Source: Roridomyces roridus
Taxonomy: Eukaryota > Basidiomycota > Agaricomycetes > Agaricales > Mycenaceae
NCBI GenBank assembly: GCA_029378245.1
Contig: JARKIF010000081.1
Coordinates: 62,001 to 126,000 of the forward strand
Length of the DNA stretch: 64,000 bases
Reading direction: 5' to 3'
The translations under genes and the position numbers were made by a program. Under the pieces are notes generated by a model. It saw only the letters and a program-made list of their open reading frames with translations, had not been told where the DNA came from and ran no database searches. Every line of letters begins with the position of its first letter. The first letter of the stretch is position 1. This document shows, in pieces, positions 1 through 9,923 of this stretch.

Positions 1-599
1 TGGGCGGCCATGTTGGCGCTGAACGCGACGCGACGGCCGTGGTTTGTGCCTGCCGATGCCGAAGCGATCGCCGCGTCTGCGTCGTGCAGCGAGAGAGCTG
101 GAAGTGGTACACTCTTGCGTGGTTTCTTGGGCAGTCGTTGTGGTGTGGCATTCTGGCCGGGAGTCCGCTGTTGCTGTGTTCTCTTCCTGGTGCTAGCAGT
201 GCCGGGTGTGGTCGTCCCAGCAGCCGATCGCGACCTGGCCCTCTGTCGTCCCTTGGCTTTCCGAGTAGAGTCGGCAAGCGGGGAGGATGCCGCAATGCTG
301 GGTTGTGTCATCGGGGACGATTGAGCGTCGCCCTGCCTCGGTCCTGTTTCCTCCATGTCGCTGTCCGACTGTAGGGCCTGTTGTTGGGACGGGTGGTTGC
401 TCGTCTCGCTCGCTGGCTGCCTGTCTTCCTCTTCCTCCTCTTCGTCTTCCTCGTCATCCTCCTCTTCTTCCGCTATTGTCTCTGTCCCGCCACCTCTGGC
501 CACCGACGGAGCGGGTGTCCGTCCCGTTTGAGCCTTCCCTCCGCGGGGGGTCCCTCTCGGCCGGCGAGCCGTGGCTGCGGCGGGTATACGCTGGTTCAT
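1..599 (-). CDS. N-terminal part of an acidic, low-complexity protein (runs off left edge)
   Basis: An uninterrupted reading frame starts with ATG at 599-597 on the minus strand and stays open for 199 codons to the window edge. The protein begins MNQRIPAAATARRPRG, then has a run of about 20 Glu/Asp residues at roughly residues 42-62, followed by Gln/Ser/Thr-rich sequence and basic patches (KRTQQQR, PKKPRK) that could be nuclear-localisation signals. No enzymatic domain is visible in this part. Such acidic and basic disordered leaders occur in chromatin or nucleolar proteins and also in N-termini of some retroelement ORFs, and I cannot choose between these. GC-rich DNA keeps several other frames open here; this one is preferred because it is longest, starts with ATG and has biased, protein-like composition. 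Confidence 0.45.
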   Translation of the reverse strand, partial: MNQRIPAAATARRPRGTPRGGKAQTGRTPAPSVARGGGTETIAEEEEDDEEDEEEEEEDRQPASETSNHPSQQQALQSDSDMEETGPRQGDAQSSPMTQPSIAASSPLADSTRKAKGRQRARSRSAAGTTTPGTASTRKRTQQQRTPGQNATPQRLPKKPRKSVPLPALSLHDADAAIASASAGTNHGRRVAFSANMAA

Positions 600-1302
600 G
601 AGTCTGCTTTGCTGGGTGATTTTGGTCGTCGCTAGCGTCTTGGCGGCTCGCGCTGGTGTCTCTGCCATTTCCGTGTATGTTGAGGGAACGAAAAACTAAA
701 TCTTGCTATGCAGCTGGAGAACACGAGCGCCGAGTCGGTGTAGTCGCGACCAACACGCGAATGCTTTGTTTGGTCGCTGCCGCGCTCGTGCCGGCCTCCT
801 GCAAGAAACACTACATCCACGGCTCGTGCCTCGCGAGTGGATCCGTGCTGAACCAAGTGCAAGTCGTACCCATCTCCGAACTACGTGCAGCCGCGACGGA
901 CCGCACGCATCGCATGTACGACCAAGATTTGGTGCATATTATCAGCGACTTTGACCGGCACCTCGCGGATCGCCAGCGGGTGGCCGTGGCTGCTTCGGCG
1001 GCCCCTTTCTTCCGCATGTCGATGGTCCTTCATTCGGTTTACTTTCATAATGGGATTGGTGCGATGCAGTTTCACAAGAATTGGTATTTTGAGCATGATC
1101 GGAGGATGGATTATTCGGGGCAGTGGCAGCCTCCGGCTGGGGATTTGATTGGCTTGGGCTGTTGCAGGAGACTGTCGCTGCTGGGAAGGGTTGGAGTCGT
1201 TCGGATGTGAGCTTTTAGACTGCTAAGTTGCTTTTATTCTTCTTTATAGTCGCCAACCTTTTCTTCAGGCATACTACAACTCGAACATCGCAAACATCAC
1301 CA
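600..1302. other. Intergenic stretch with an ambiguous ORF
   Basis: Between the edge gene and the small gene at 1303. A plus-strand frame is open from about 656 to 1210, with an inner ATG at 762 giving about 149 residues. It has no recognisable domain, and overlapping frames on both strands are also open because the DNA is GC-rich. It could be an exon of an unrecognised gene or chance. A pyrimidine-rich stretch ending in CAG at 1262-1268 could be a splice acceptor in the 5' leader of the next gene. Confidence 0.25.
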
Positions 1303-1721
1303 ATGAACACTCCCCTAATCAACTCTTTCTCTCGAAACAACCACATGTTAGATGTTACTTCATACGCCTCCCTCAACTCGATGGTCGACGTTATCGACCA
1401 CCACTTCTCTCCATGGTATCCCATCGCCCCGTCCGTGCGTGAACGCATCATCGACGCTCTGGGATCTCCCACACAAGATGTGGTTCTCGCTCTTGTGGCT
1501 GACTTGTCTGCGGATCCCTCACATGCTCCTCCGGCACAATTCTTGAAGACGTTAATTATCGGGCATAGAGCGCTTCGTAAAAGTACGTGGGTTTACATCT
1601 ATATCTATATGAGAATTCGGTAGCCTAATGACTTCCTTGGACAGTTGTGGCGAGACAGGATACAGCGGATGCACTTGAAGCAGTGACTCTGCAGATGCAG
1701 TCACTGAGTACCGATATGTAG
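1303..1721 (+). CDS. Small hypothetical protein, 118 aa, two exons
   Basis: ATG at 1303. Exon 1 is 1303-1582, the intron 1583-1644 (GTACGT...ACAG, 62 nt), and exon 2 1645-1721 ends in TAG. The splice joins ...ALRK to IVARQDTADALEAV in frame, which is the main reason to believe the gene. The protein is mostly helical-looking (DVIDHHFSPWYPIAPSVRER, ALGSPTQDVVLALVADLS) with no signal peptide and no motif I recognise. A clear splice donor directly after a frame-keeping codon argues against a chance ORF. An upstream non-coding or coding exon is possible because a splice-acceptor-like tract lies at 1255-1268. Function unknown. Confidence 0.55.
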
Positions 1722-1974
1722 CTCGTTCGCTCGTTCGATGTCTCGCTGGATTGCGTCATCAATAATGAAAATTTCCTTTCTTGGCCAAAAGCGTTGTACC
1801 TCCGAATTGGGACTTGACGGGTTTCATGCGTCAGGGAGGTATTGGAAAAATTTGCATATGCTTCATTGACCTGCAAGTATGCTTTTCCGTCGAAGAGGAA
1901 CAGGCTCTCCCTCCCTTTCTCTCTAGATCCCTCCCATAAGTAGTCGCAGTACAGCATGGAAATCAAATGGCAAA

Positions 1975-2045
1975 AAGCATGCCAGCAGGAGAGACCGGAG
2001 CCACTGGGATACACTGCGCGATCTTTCGACCAATGGACAGGAAGT
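1975..2045 (+). repeat. Family I F-box upstream block, copy 1
   Basis: A ~70-bp block about 300 bp upstream of the F-box gene at 2295. It is related to blocks at 62,226-62,310 (+), 18,950-19,025 (-) and 16,480-16,565 (-). Shared core: GGAGAGnCCGGAGCCAC followed by ATACACTGCG and a TCTTnCGACCA stretch. In three of four cases it lies about 300-370 bp upstream of a family I F-box start, so it is probably an inherited promoter or 5' leader segment. Confidence 0.6.
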
Positions 2046-2294
2046 ACCCGTCCTGATCATGAGTCCTCACTTCGGTCTTAAAGGCTCCGAGGGTGATCAT
2101 TCCGATCCAAGGTGTATCCATTTTGAAATGGAGGGGTCTTGACATGAATAATCTATGTAGCTTGTTCAGCGTACCTACTACCGGGTTCGCGCTCACCGTC
2201 CTCGAACCAAACCGCTGCAAGATTAAAGCCTGGATTGGGACGGGAGCAGTAGGTTCGGCACCGCCATCAGCCTTGCAACTTGGTCTCGACCTCA

Positions 2295-3818
2295 ATGTCG
2301 ACCGCAGACCTTCGTGCGGAACTTACGCAACTGGACGCACAGATTCGCGAGCTCAAGGACGCTCTCGCTGCTGCCGAGAGTCGAAGAATTGCCGTACACC
2401 GACAACTACGCGAAATCGCGACTTTTCCCATCTTGGTCCTACCTGTGGAGATGACAACGCAGATATTCACCCACTGTCTTTTTACCAGAGAAGAGTTCCT
2501 TGACCGTGGCCGGATTCCCCGGAACGAGCGACCGTTGCAATCGCACGAACCCCCGCTCGTCTTCTTGGCGGTCTGCCGTGCCTGGCGGGAAATTGCTCTC
2601 GCCACGCCAGCGTTGTGGTCGGCCTTTCGGATGCTATTCGACACCATTCGAGTCCGACGCTACACACATCCGGAACCCGCACGCATCGAGAGCTATATCC
2701 ATCAGTGGCTGGGACGCGCAGGGCAACGACCTCTTTCTCTCACATTGGGGATGCAGTGTTACTGGTATCAGAATTCGGTTCGGGACATTTATGACAAGTT
2801 CCTTCCTCTCCCACGGATCCGGGATATAATCCATTTATACGCTCCTCGTATTGCGTATCTGGAATTGTATTGCAATCCCGATCAGATTCGCGAGCTGGCG
2901 TTGGACACGGTTCCTTTCCCCATGCTGCAGCATGTCTGCATCAAAAACGACGAGAGCGTCCCCTCGGAATCGGTCGAGGTCTTTAGTGACGCACCTCAAC
3001 TCACACATCTCAGCCTGGCATATTTGGCCTTCCCCTCCTCCTACGTTTTTCCCGCGCTTCAATTCACGAGATTCGAAGGCGAGCTAAATAATTTGGCGAT
3101 CTTTGCACTCGCTCCGAATCTTATCGAGGCCAACTGTCGGCCGGGCGAAGATTGCGAATTTCCATCTTCTCCGATCACGCATGCGCACCTTCAGTCCCTG
3201 ACCCTCTCAAGGCCATGCCCATATACGATTTTGGAACCCAAGGACATCCTACCGTATTTGACCCTCCCCGAATTGCGGACATTGGATATATCTGCTCAAA
3301 ACACGACGGCAAACCCGGCCTCCATATCCGAGTTTGTGCATCGTTCGGGTGCGCGCCTCCTGACTCTGGTGCTCTCGGTCCAAGGTTACAAGTTCGAGGC
3401 CCAACCGGAGGATGTTTCCGGTGAATGGGAGGAGTGTTTCAGGGGGTTGCGGAATATACTGGAACACCTCATCGTGTGGCCATCCGAGCCATTTTTGAAG
3501 ATGATTCTTCAGAATAATATTCCCATACTCAAGTCTCTCACCATCCACGAGGCGCCGCAAATACCCTATGAGCTCCTGTGTGAAGGCCTGGGCAAGCGAC
3601 ACTCAGACCTAAAGTCGTTTCGCATCTCTTTCCAAGAAGGCGGCTTTCTCGATGAACTGGTGTTTCCAAAAACTAGCCTGGAAAATCTCCCTTGGAGGTG
3701 TACAGCCCTTTACTACTTTGCCCAGTTGGCCGAAAGAGGGATGAGTATCCAAATTGATTCGGGTGGGACTCGGAGTGGAAAAACGACTCGGGTCAACTTG
3801 ATTGGGTGTGTGCTGTGA
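2295..3818 (+). CDS. F-box-like protein, family I copy 1 (507 aa, intronless)
   Basis: Probable substrate-recognition subunit of an SCF (Skp1-Cul1-F-box) ubiquitin ligase. The first in-frame ATG is at 2295 (MSTADLRAELTQLDAQ); the same start is conserved in the copies at 18,658 and 62,601, so the slightly longer non-ATG frame upstream is not used. Residues 1-40 form a short coiled coil. Residues 45-110 carry the F-box signature: LPVEMTTQIFTHCLF, then FLAVCRAWREIALATPALWS. The rest is a divergent leucine-rich repeat fold with recurring L..LEL and LRTLDIS elements, ending in IGCVL. This is the only complete, lesion-free family I copy in the window. The target protein is unknown; agaric genomes carry large expanded sets of this type. 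Convergent with the acyltransferase at 4225. Confidence 0.85.
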   Translation: MSTADLRAELTQLDAQIRELKDALAAAESRRIAVHRQLREIATFPILVLPVEMTTQIFTHCLFTREEFLDRGRIPRNERPLQSHEPPLVFLAVCRAWREIALATPALWSAFRMLFDTIRVRRYTHPEPARIESYIHQWLGRAGQRPLSLTLGMQCYWYQNSVRDIYDKFLPLPRIRDIIHLYAPRIAYLELYCNPDQIRELALDTVPFPMLQHVCIKNDESVPSESVEVFSDAPQLTHLSLAYLAFPSSYVFPALQFTRFEGELNNLAIFALAPNLIEANCRPGEDCEFPSSPITHAHLQSLTLSRPCPYTILEPKDILPYLTLPELRTLDISAQNTTANPASISEFVHRSGARLLTLVLSVQGYKFEAQPEDVSGEWEECFRGLRNILEHLIVWPSEPFLKMILQNNIPILKSLTIHEAPQIPYELLCEGLGKRHSDLKSFRISFQEGGFLDELVFPKTSLENLPWRCTALYYFAQLAERGMSIQIDSGGTRSGKTTRVNLIGCVL

Positions 3819-4224
3819 ATTGTGCCGATTGCGTTGGACTTACAGTGACTTTCTCAATCAGTTCCTCCTAGTACACTGTACCACTGCATGACGCCTCAGG
3901 CATGGCGCACGGCTAAAGTCTCCCCAGGGCCAATTCGCTCGCTGGACGAATCACGCCACCCCAGTAGAAACAGCGAGTTTAGACCTCTGTTGGCCTGGCC
4001 GGGTGTCCTAGAAGATGCAATAGAAAGTTCTTACTTCACACCCTCGAGCGGACTGCGGAAGTACAAGTTGGCGGAGGCGGAAGCGTGTATCAGTGGCTGT
4101 CCATGCGGCATTTCCCAAAACGCACAACGTTGCCTGGTCTTCAATATGTTCTCAAAAGTTGGGTTCCTTGGTTCTATATAAATATCTACGTGTAATGTAA
4201 TAAGTTACGCCTCAAACGACCGCT
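3819..4224. other. Intergenic region between convergent genes
   Basis: About 400 bp between the stop of the F-box gene and the stop of the acyltransferase on the opposite strand. It must hold both 3' ends. An AT-rich stretch with TATATAAATA and GTAATGTAATAAG at 4176-4204 could serve as polyadenylation signal for either gene. Nothing else is recognised. Confidence 0.5.
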
Positions 4225-6003
4225 TCACAACTTGGCCTTGCCCTGCGCAGCCGCCCGCTCCTGCGCCTGCTTCTCCCTCCACAACAAATTCCTCGGAAAC
4301 GCAGCAGAGAGTAGATCCTCAGCGATCATGGTGACGAATTTGTCCTTGACGACAGTGGGCACACGAACGAACATGACCATGGCGCCTTCGTTCGAGTCCC
4401 ACGTCCCATCAGGATGCTGCGACGGCGGGGCCTGGAAGAACCGCGCGTAGCCGGCAAAGGCCCCGTACAAGACACACCGCGTGCGTTCGGGGCCGTAACC
4501 AAAGTGGAAGTTTTTCAATACGACTCTGTGGGTGAAGATGAGCGAGCGGAAGAATATGGAGACGCCCAGACGCACTTGGGCATGGAGTTGATGACAAAGG
4601 TACCGTCGTCCGACCAGAACTTGTGCTCCTTGGCTTCTTTGGACTGTTGTTCCCAAATCGGCTCACTGACGGCGACGATGCGCTTAACATGCTCGTAATT
4701 GCGAGTGTCTTTGAGGGATTGGCGGATGGCGAGAGCGATGGAGCCAATGGAGGACGCCTCGTCCAAGGTCATTCGGTCCGTGAAGGCCTGGAAGATGGCG
4801 TTGCCGACAGCATGCCACCCCGGGATGCGCCACTCGTCTGGGCCCAGAGTTTTGGGGTTGGCAATGCCACGGTACTAAATCGTTGTTAACGCAGCAAGGA
4901 CGACCAAACAGACGAGACCCACACTGAGCATACTCGACACCTTTGTGATGGGCGTGGGCAGAACACGGTTGAGCGTCGTGATCACATACGCGCTCAGTGC
5001 GTCTTGTGCGGACGATTTTGTGCCCTTCCGCCCAGGATGCGTGTCTGCAACAGCGCGGAACTGCTCAATTTGCTGAGCGGTGAACATGATGTCAACCTGC
5101 GACGTGCTGCCCATAACACCACCAACCATACCCATCCACTCGTCCATCGGGTACAACACCTTGAGATGTGGCAGGAATCGGTCGATGAAATCGGCCGTGG
5201 AAGGGTTGTCGTTGAGTTCTGGTGGTGGGGCGGTGCGGTACTTCTCCCATGTAGGAGTACCGAATGCCGGTTTTTTACCCTGGTAGTATTGCGATACGGC
5301 GTAGATGAATTGGTATACAAACTCGCCATCGCCTGGAAAGTGTCAAATAAAGGAGAAACGAGCGGGCGAGTGACAGACCAAGCATATGGCAAGACGACCA
5401 TCCCAGAGTCGTCTCGTTCGTTGTACGGCAGTATGTCATTTTGACGCGCATTAGCGGTTCGTCCCACTCGGGCTCGGACGCCCCAGAAATGTCGCCGACG
5501 CAGGTGTCAATCATGCGTGCTGGGGGCGCCTCTAGATATTCGTAATGGTTGAAAGGCTCGTCCGTTTCAACAAAGGCGACGGGCACGCCGCGCTTGCCGT
5601 GGCCAATCTGCAGCAGTGATTAGGAGACGAAGCCTCATAGCAATAATAAGCCCATACCGTCCAGTCATGGCCTTTAGTTCGCAGACGACCCGAAGAGTGA
5701 GGGTAGTAAGTCAAGGCATCTTTGAAAGCCTTGAGGAAGCGTTCCTCTTCTATAGGGCCGGGGACCGTGTCCGTCAAAGAGATCTGGTCAGAAATTGAGA
5801 ATCCTCAAAACTCGGTCGGAGAAAAGACTCACTTCAAAGTTAATACGTTCCGTCCCGGGTAACGGAAGTGGGAATACTGTCCGGACAGTTTCGGTATCAT
5901 GAGGGGTAACCCAAACTGCAGGGTTGCATGTATGTATTCAGAAGCACGTCTCCGAGATGGAAGCTGCCAGCTCACCGATGCGTGGTTCCGGGTCGGACGA
6001 CAT
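4225..6003 (-). CDS. BAHD-type acyltransferase (transferase family PF02458), 491 aa, seven exons
   Basis: Transfers an acyl group from an acyl-CoA to an alcohol or amine; cytosolic by family. Exons on the minus strand: 6003-5976, 5915-5833, 5783-5658, 5607-5379, 5332-4923, 4874-4576, 4525-4225; introns are 46-60 nt and every junction keeps frame. The catalytic HxxxDG motif is created by splicing: exon 4 ends in ...CHMLG and exon 5 adds DGEF, giving HMLGDG near residue 155. The second BAHD signature, DFGWG in plants, appears near the C-terminus as HFGYG after the last intron. The N-terminus MSSDPEPRI has no signal peptide. Length agrees with the family (about 450-500). The acyl acceptor cannot be inferred. 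The gene diverges from VMA4 with 505 bp between starts. Confidence 0.9.
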
Positions 6004-6508
6004 TTTCGAGAAGAGGAGGATGGTGGTATCGTCATCGTTATGTGTTGGCAAATATGGAGAAGAGATTGTACGGGCGCTGCACGACTTGCCTGATCGAGAT
6101 CTGTGCCGATCGACCTCATTGCTTTTTGATCCAGCGCGCTATGGAAACTTGGGGATCGTCGGTTGAATGCAAAAACGACTGCCTTGTGGAGCGACGAAGA
6201 CCACTTGACATTTGGGTCACGGTCGACACTGGGCCAAAGGTTCTGCGGACTCGACACGACCGGGGCACATGCAGCGGGTCGCGTATTAGTCGCGTGTTAT
6301 TCGAGGAGCATGGACCGTCGTTTGCCGTCGGGATCATGACCATGGTGGCATTATGAGAATTGAGATTATGAGGTCGTGTTGAGTCGTGTTGTTTGTCGTC
6401 GCTTGCCATGTATGATGTCGGGACGGTGGTGCCGAGGGTTAGCAATAGCACCACTGCACCCCTATAGCCCAATTGCACACCCTACACTGTCTTCATTGTA
6501 CGACAGCC
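6004..6508. promoter_or_regulatory. Divergent promoter region, acyltransferase (-) / VMA4 (+)
   Basis: 505 bp separate the two start codons. Open frames seen here on both strands have no family resemblance and are probably shadows. No unambiguous TATA box is visible on either side; a pyrimidine-rich tract with TACACTGTCTTCATTG precedes the VMA4 ATG. Since VMA4 is housekeeping, the acyltransferase may share basal activity from this region (inference). Confidence 0.5.
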
Positions 6509-7443
6509 ATGGCTTCAAGACCGCTCAATGATGAGGAAGTCCTCAACGAGATGAACAAGATGGTCCGCCTTTGCTCAACTGCTCTGCGCGCCGACTGAAC
6601 GGAATCCAGGTAGCATTTATCAAGCAGGAGGCCATGGAGAAGGCCCGTGAAATCCGTGTCAAGGCCGACGAAGAGTTTGCTATCGAGAAAGTCGGTTAAA
6701 CGGCTCTCAAACTCGCTGTTGGTCCCTAACTTGTTACCCAGGCCAAACTGGTCAAGCAGGAGCAGCAAGCCATCGATGCTCAGTACGAGAAGAAGCGCAA
6801 GGGTGCTGAGGTTGCTCAGAAGATGTCCGTCGCCGTCGTGTCTTTCCTTTCTCTCAGTTATGCTTATATTCTCTTAGCGCCCAATCCACATTAACCAACA
6901 AATCCCGCCTGAAACTGCTCCATCGCCGTGAAGAACATCTACAAGATCTCTTCTCTACTTCCCGGGCTTCCATCCTTGCTTTAGCGAAAGACGGCGGGCG
7001 CTATGTCCAGTTCCTCGAGGGCGTCATCGTACAGGGATTCCTGCAGGTCATGGAGCCAAGCGTCATTGTGCACTCACGGAAGCGTGACGTCGAGTTGGTC
7101 CAGCAAGCTGCAAACGGCGCCGCAAGCACGTACAATGAACTCAGTGGACGCAATATCTCGTTTGAAGTCGAGGGGTCGCTAAGCGATGATGGGTGTGTCC
7201 GCTCAGCCGTCATTCTCAAGTTATGCTAAAATTCGCCGCCAGTGCTGGTGGGGTTAAACTTGTCAGTGGCTCCCGGCGCATCATGCTTGACAATACGCTG
7301 GACGAGCGTTTACGTTTGCTGGAGGATAGGGTTTGTATTTCCCACTTGCCGCATTCAAATCGTTCATCGTTCTTCCTTAGATGCTTCCAGAGATCAGGAA
7401 AGACCTCTTTGGTGCAAACCCGAACCGCAAATTCTATACCTAA
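6509..7443 (+). CDS. VMA4: V-type proton ATPase subunit E, 227 aa, six exons
   Basis: Peripheral-stalk subunit of the V1 sector of the vacuolar H+-ATPase, which acidifies vacuoles and endosomes; subunit E pairs with subunit G as a stator. Exons: 6509-6562, 6610-6690, 6742-6824, 6878-7192, 7243-7330, 7381-7443; introns 47-53 nt. The spliced protein starts MASRPLNDEEVLNEMNKM, continues with the long N-terminal helix (AFIKQEAMEKAREIRVKADE, then AKLVKQEQQAIDAQYEKKRK) and ends with the globular C-terminal domain (DNTLDERLRLLEDRMLPEIR, then FGANPNRKFYT). This matches yeast Vma4 in length (about 233) and domain order. Two introns use GTC donors (GTCCGC, GTCGGT), weak but GT-type. Downstream it converges with the FAD oxidase. 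Confidence 0.96.
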
Positions 7444-7789
7444 TGTCGAGGAGTGTAATGAAATATTTAGATTTGTGCGCGTCCTCATCACCCAGTAATA
7501 GCTAATGCGTTTCGGCCCGAATCCCGGCCAAGACGAGAATTGTTGGGTGTGGCATTGACGATTATGGAACGCTCCGACGTCTCCCTCTTGAAATCGCGCT
7601 CTCATCAAATCACACTTGGCATGAGTCAAAAGGCTGCTCTTTTGTTTCTCTACGATCTATACATGAAGCATGGAAAAACGAGTGGATTCAACACATCTAC
7701 GACAAAACCCGCAGACGGTTGTTTTAAATACATAAATAAAATAAAAAATCGGGGATGTAATGTATTAGAGTCAGGAGAACGCGCTCAAC
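7444..7789. other. Intergenic region between convergent VMA4 and FAD oxidase
   Basis: About 345 bp. The AT-rich segment near 7721-7746 (AAATACATAAATAAAATAAA) is a plausible polyadenylation region usable from either side. No gene is seen. Confidence 0.5.
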
Positions 7790-9878
7790 TTAAGACAAGG
7801 GGCAGATCTGCTCCGAGTCCCAGTTGGTAGCACCAACACCCTGGATGACGAGGAGCTGGTTGGTGGGGTCGATCTGCTGCTTGATGCTAAGCAGACGGTC
7901 GTAGTGGTATCCCCAGTTGGCAGTGGGGTAGTCGGGGACGAGGAGGTCGGGCTGAGAAAGCGTGTCGTCAGTCGAGGCTCGAAATAGAGAGAGCAAGCCA
8001 GGAAACTCACCTCGTTGAGGTACTGTCCACCGTCGGCACCGGTCAGGTCACGGAGAGGAGCCAAGAGGTCGGTAACACCCGTGCGGATGGCGTCGATCGC
8101 GGGCTGGGTGGCGTTGTCGGCCCAGGCACCGAAGATGGAGATGTCGCAGAGGGACTTGCGCCAGTTGGGGTGCATGGCGTTGAAGTCGGGGTCAGTCTGG
8201 GCGATCACACCACCACCGACGTGCCTGAATAGATGTCAATAAAAGATACGATCGCAAAAAGGGAAAAACGCACTGGCCAATACCGGCGGGCATGGCAGCA
8301 ATGGCCTCGGCCATAGAGTGCGATTGGGTGGGGTCCTCGAAGAGGGCGCGGGGAAGGAGCCAAGACGCGGTGTCAACGCCAGAGCCGGAAGTGCCAGCGC
8401 CAGTGTAGTTGAAGCCGATAACATCGACGGGGTCGAGGATGTTGGCAACGAACCAGCTCTGGTAGTTGGGGTAGGTCAACGTGGCGTCGGTCTTGATCGT
8501 AACACCGGGAATGCCCTTGGCAGCCTCGATGAAGGGGCCCATGGTGGAGTTGCCCTTGTCGTTGTCGCCGTTGGGGAGGAGGTACATGAGGGCGAAGTAC
8601 GCAGAGGCCTCGAAGGGGTAGTACCCGGACCAGCCAGCGTCGGTGAGGGCGGGCATGGCCTGCTGGAAGGTGTCGACGAGGTCGACGAACGAGTCGGTGC
8701 CGTTGGTGAAGGCCTCGAAGAAGTAGGCATAGATGGGGGAAATCTCGTGGGCCTTGTGGACGAGACGGGTAGCAACACCTGTGGGTATGGTGAGTGAGCA
8801 GTCAACAGCAGCAGAAAAGTCACGAACCGAAGGACGGGCCTCCTCCACCACGTGCAGCCCAGAAGAGGTCGGTGTTCTGGTTCTTGTTCACGGTGACCGA
8901 AGTGCCGTTGGGGAGGACAAGGTCGATTTCGAGCACGTTGTCGGAACCTAAGACGCAATAATGAGCATGGATGGAAGCGAAACAAACGAGAAAACGCACC
9001 GAAACCGTAGGTGGGGGAAAGGATGTTGTGGCCACCACCAAGAGGCCATCCACCACCAGCACCGACGGATCCCTCGGGACCGATACCACCGGCGACAACG
9101 ACGTTGTTGTCAGAGGCGAAGCCGTAGGCCTGAACCCACTGGGTACCGGGAGAGACGGAGACGGCAGGGAAACCAGAGTCCGAACCGTCGGCGTACTTGA
9201 AGCTGGGGGAGAACTCCATGCCCTGGAAGTTGTGGGTCCAGATCATGAGCGAGCCAGGGCCAAGACCACGGCCAAGGAAGTCGTGCCTGTGTGAGATGAA
9301 TGAGAAAAAAAAGTCGAGCAAAGAGAAGATGAAAAGACGAACCCAGTGTTCTTGATCTTCACCTTGAGGTTGCGGTCGTACGCAAACTTGAGAGCCAACT
9401 CGATGTCCTGGACGGTGGTGGCGTTGATACCGAGAGAAGGAACACGTCCCTGGCCACAAGGCGAGGTGCGGTTGGTCGTGATGTCGCACGCGGAGCCATC
9501 AAGGAACTCCCAGTTGTCGGACTGCTCCGCACCGGGCTGGTTGGAACGCCAGATGGAGTCTCCGGCATTCTGCAGAGCAGCATTGCAGAGAGCGGCGTTG
9601 TAGTTGGGGTCGTGGCAGTAGTAGCCGGCAGGGAGGACATTAAAGATGGGGTGGGAGAGTTGAGCGGAGAGGGCGGCCCACTCGGAAGAGCTCGGCCAGC
9701 AGGAGTCACTGGACGTGCATTTGCAGCCCGCGGCGGCTGTGGGGGCAGCGGATGCGGCGGAAGAGGTGGCGGATGGTTGAGAAGTGGTAGAAGAGAAGCG
9801 GATCGAAGGTCCTTGTTTGGCGGCAGAAGAAGCAATAAGTAAAGAAAGGAACAAGGACACCGAGGAAGGGGAAACCAT
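7790..9878 (-). CDS. Secreted FAD-linked oxidoreductase, BBE-like (607 aa, six exons)
   Basis: Flavoprotein oxidase of the vanillyl-alcohol oxidase/berberine-bridge-enzyme superfamily; typical substrates are alcohols, sugars or phenolics, with H2O2 as by-product. Minus-strand exons: 9878-9343, 9286-9000, 8947-8828, 8778-8274, 8224-8011, 7951-7790; introns 49-59 nt, frame kept throughout. Residues 1-20 ([20 protein letters not shown]) are a signal peptide, followed by a Ser/Thr/Ala linker and Cys-rich [16 protein letters not shown]. The FAD domain shows KNTGHDFLGRG, whose His is the expected covalent 8-alpha-histidyl site, then [12 protein letters not shown] and [15 protein letters not shown]. 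The usual second (Cys) attachment in GGG-H context is absent, suggesting a mono-covalent flavin. The C-terminal BBE element is [17 protein letters not shown]. The exact substrate is unknown. Confidence 0.92.
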
Positions 9879-9915
9879 GGTGGCGGATTATGGGGACCAA
9901 AGCGAGTATCCAGAG

Positions 9916-9923
9916 CCTTTATA
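9916..9923 (-). promoter_or_regulatory. TATA box of the FAD oxidase
   Basis: On the minus strand the sequence reads TATAAAGG, 38 bp upstream of the ATG at 9878. The same element-to-ATG spacing recurs at several other genes in this window. Confidence 0.6.

Noticed and set aside
4409..4747. Overlapping frames inside the acyltransferase 3' exons
   Set aside because: Splicing of exons 6 and 7 in the acyltransferase frame explains the region and restores the HFGYG motif.
8318..9489. Long open frames overlapping the FAD oxidase (plus strand 8318-8797 and minus-strand alternative frame 8476-9489)
   Set aside because: They are shadows of the oxidase exons in GC-rich DNA; the alternative frame is a Pro/Ser/Thr-rich artefact and the oxidase frame shows all family motifs with consistent splicing.
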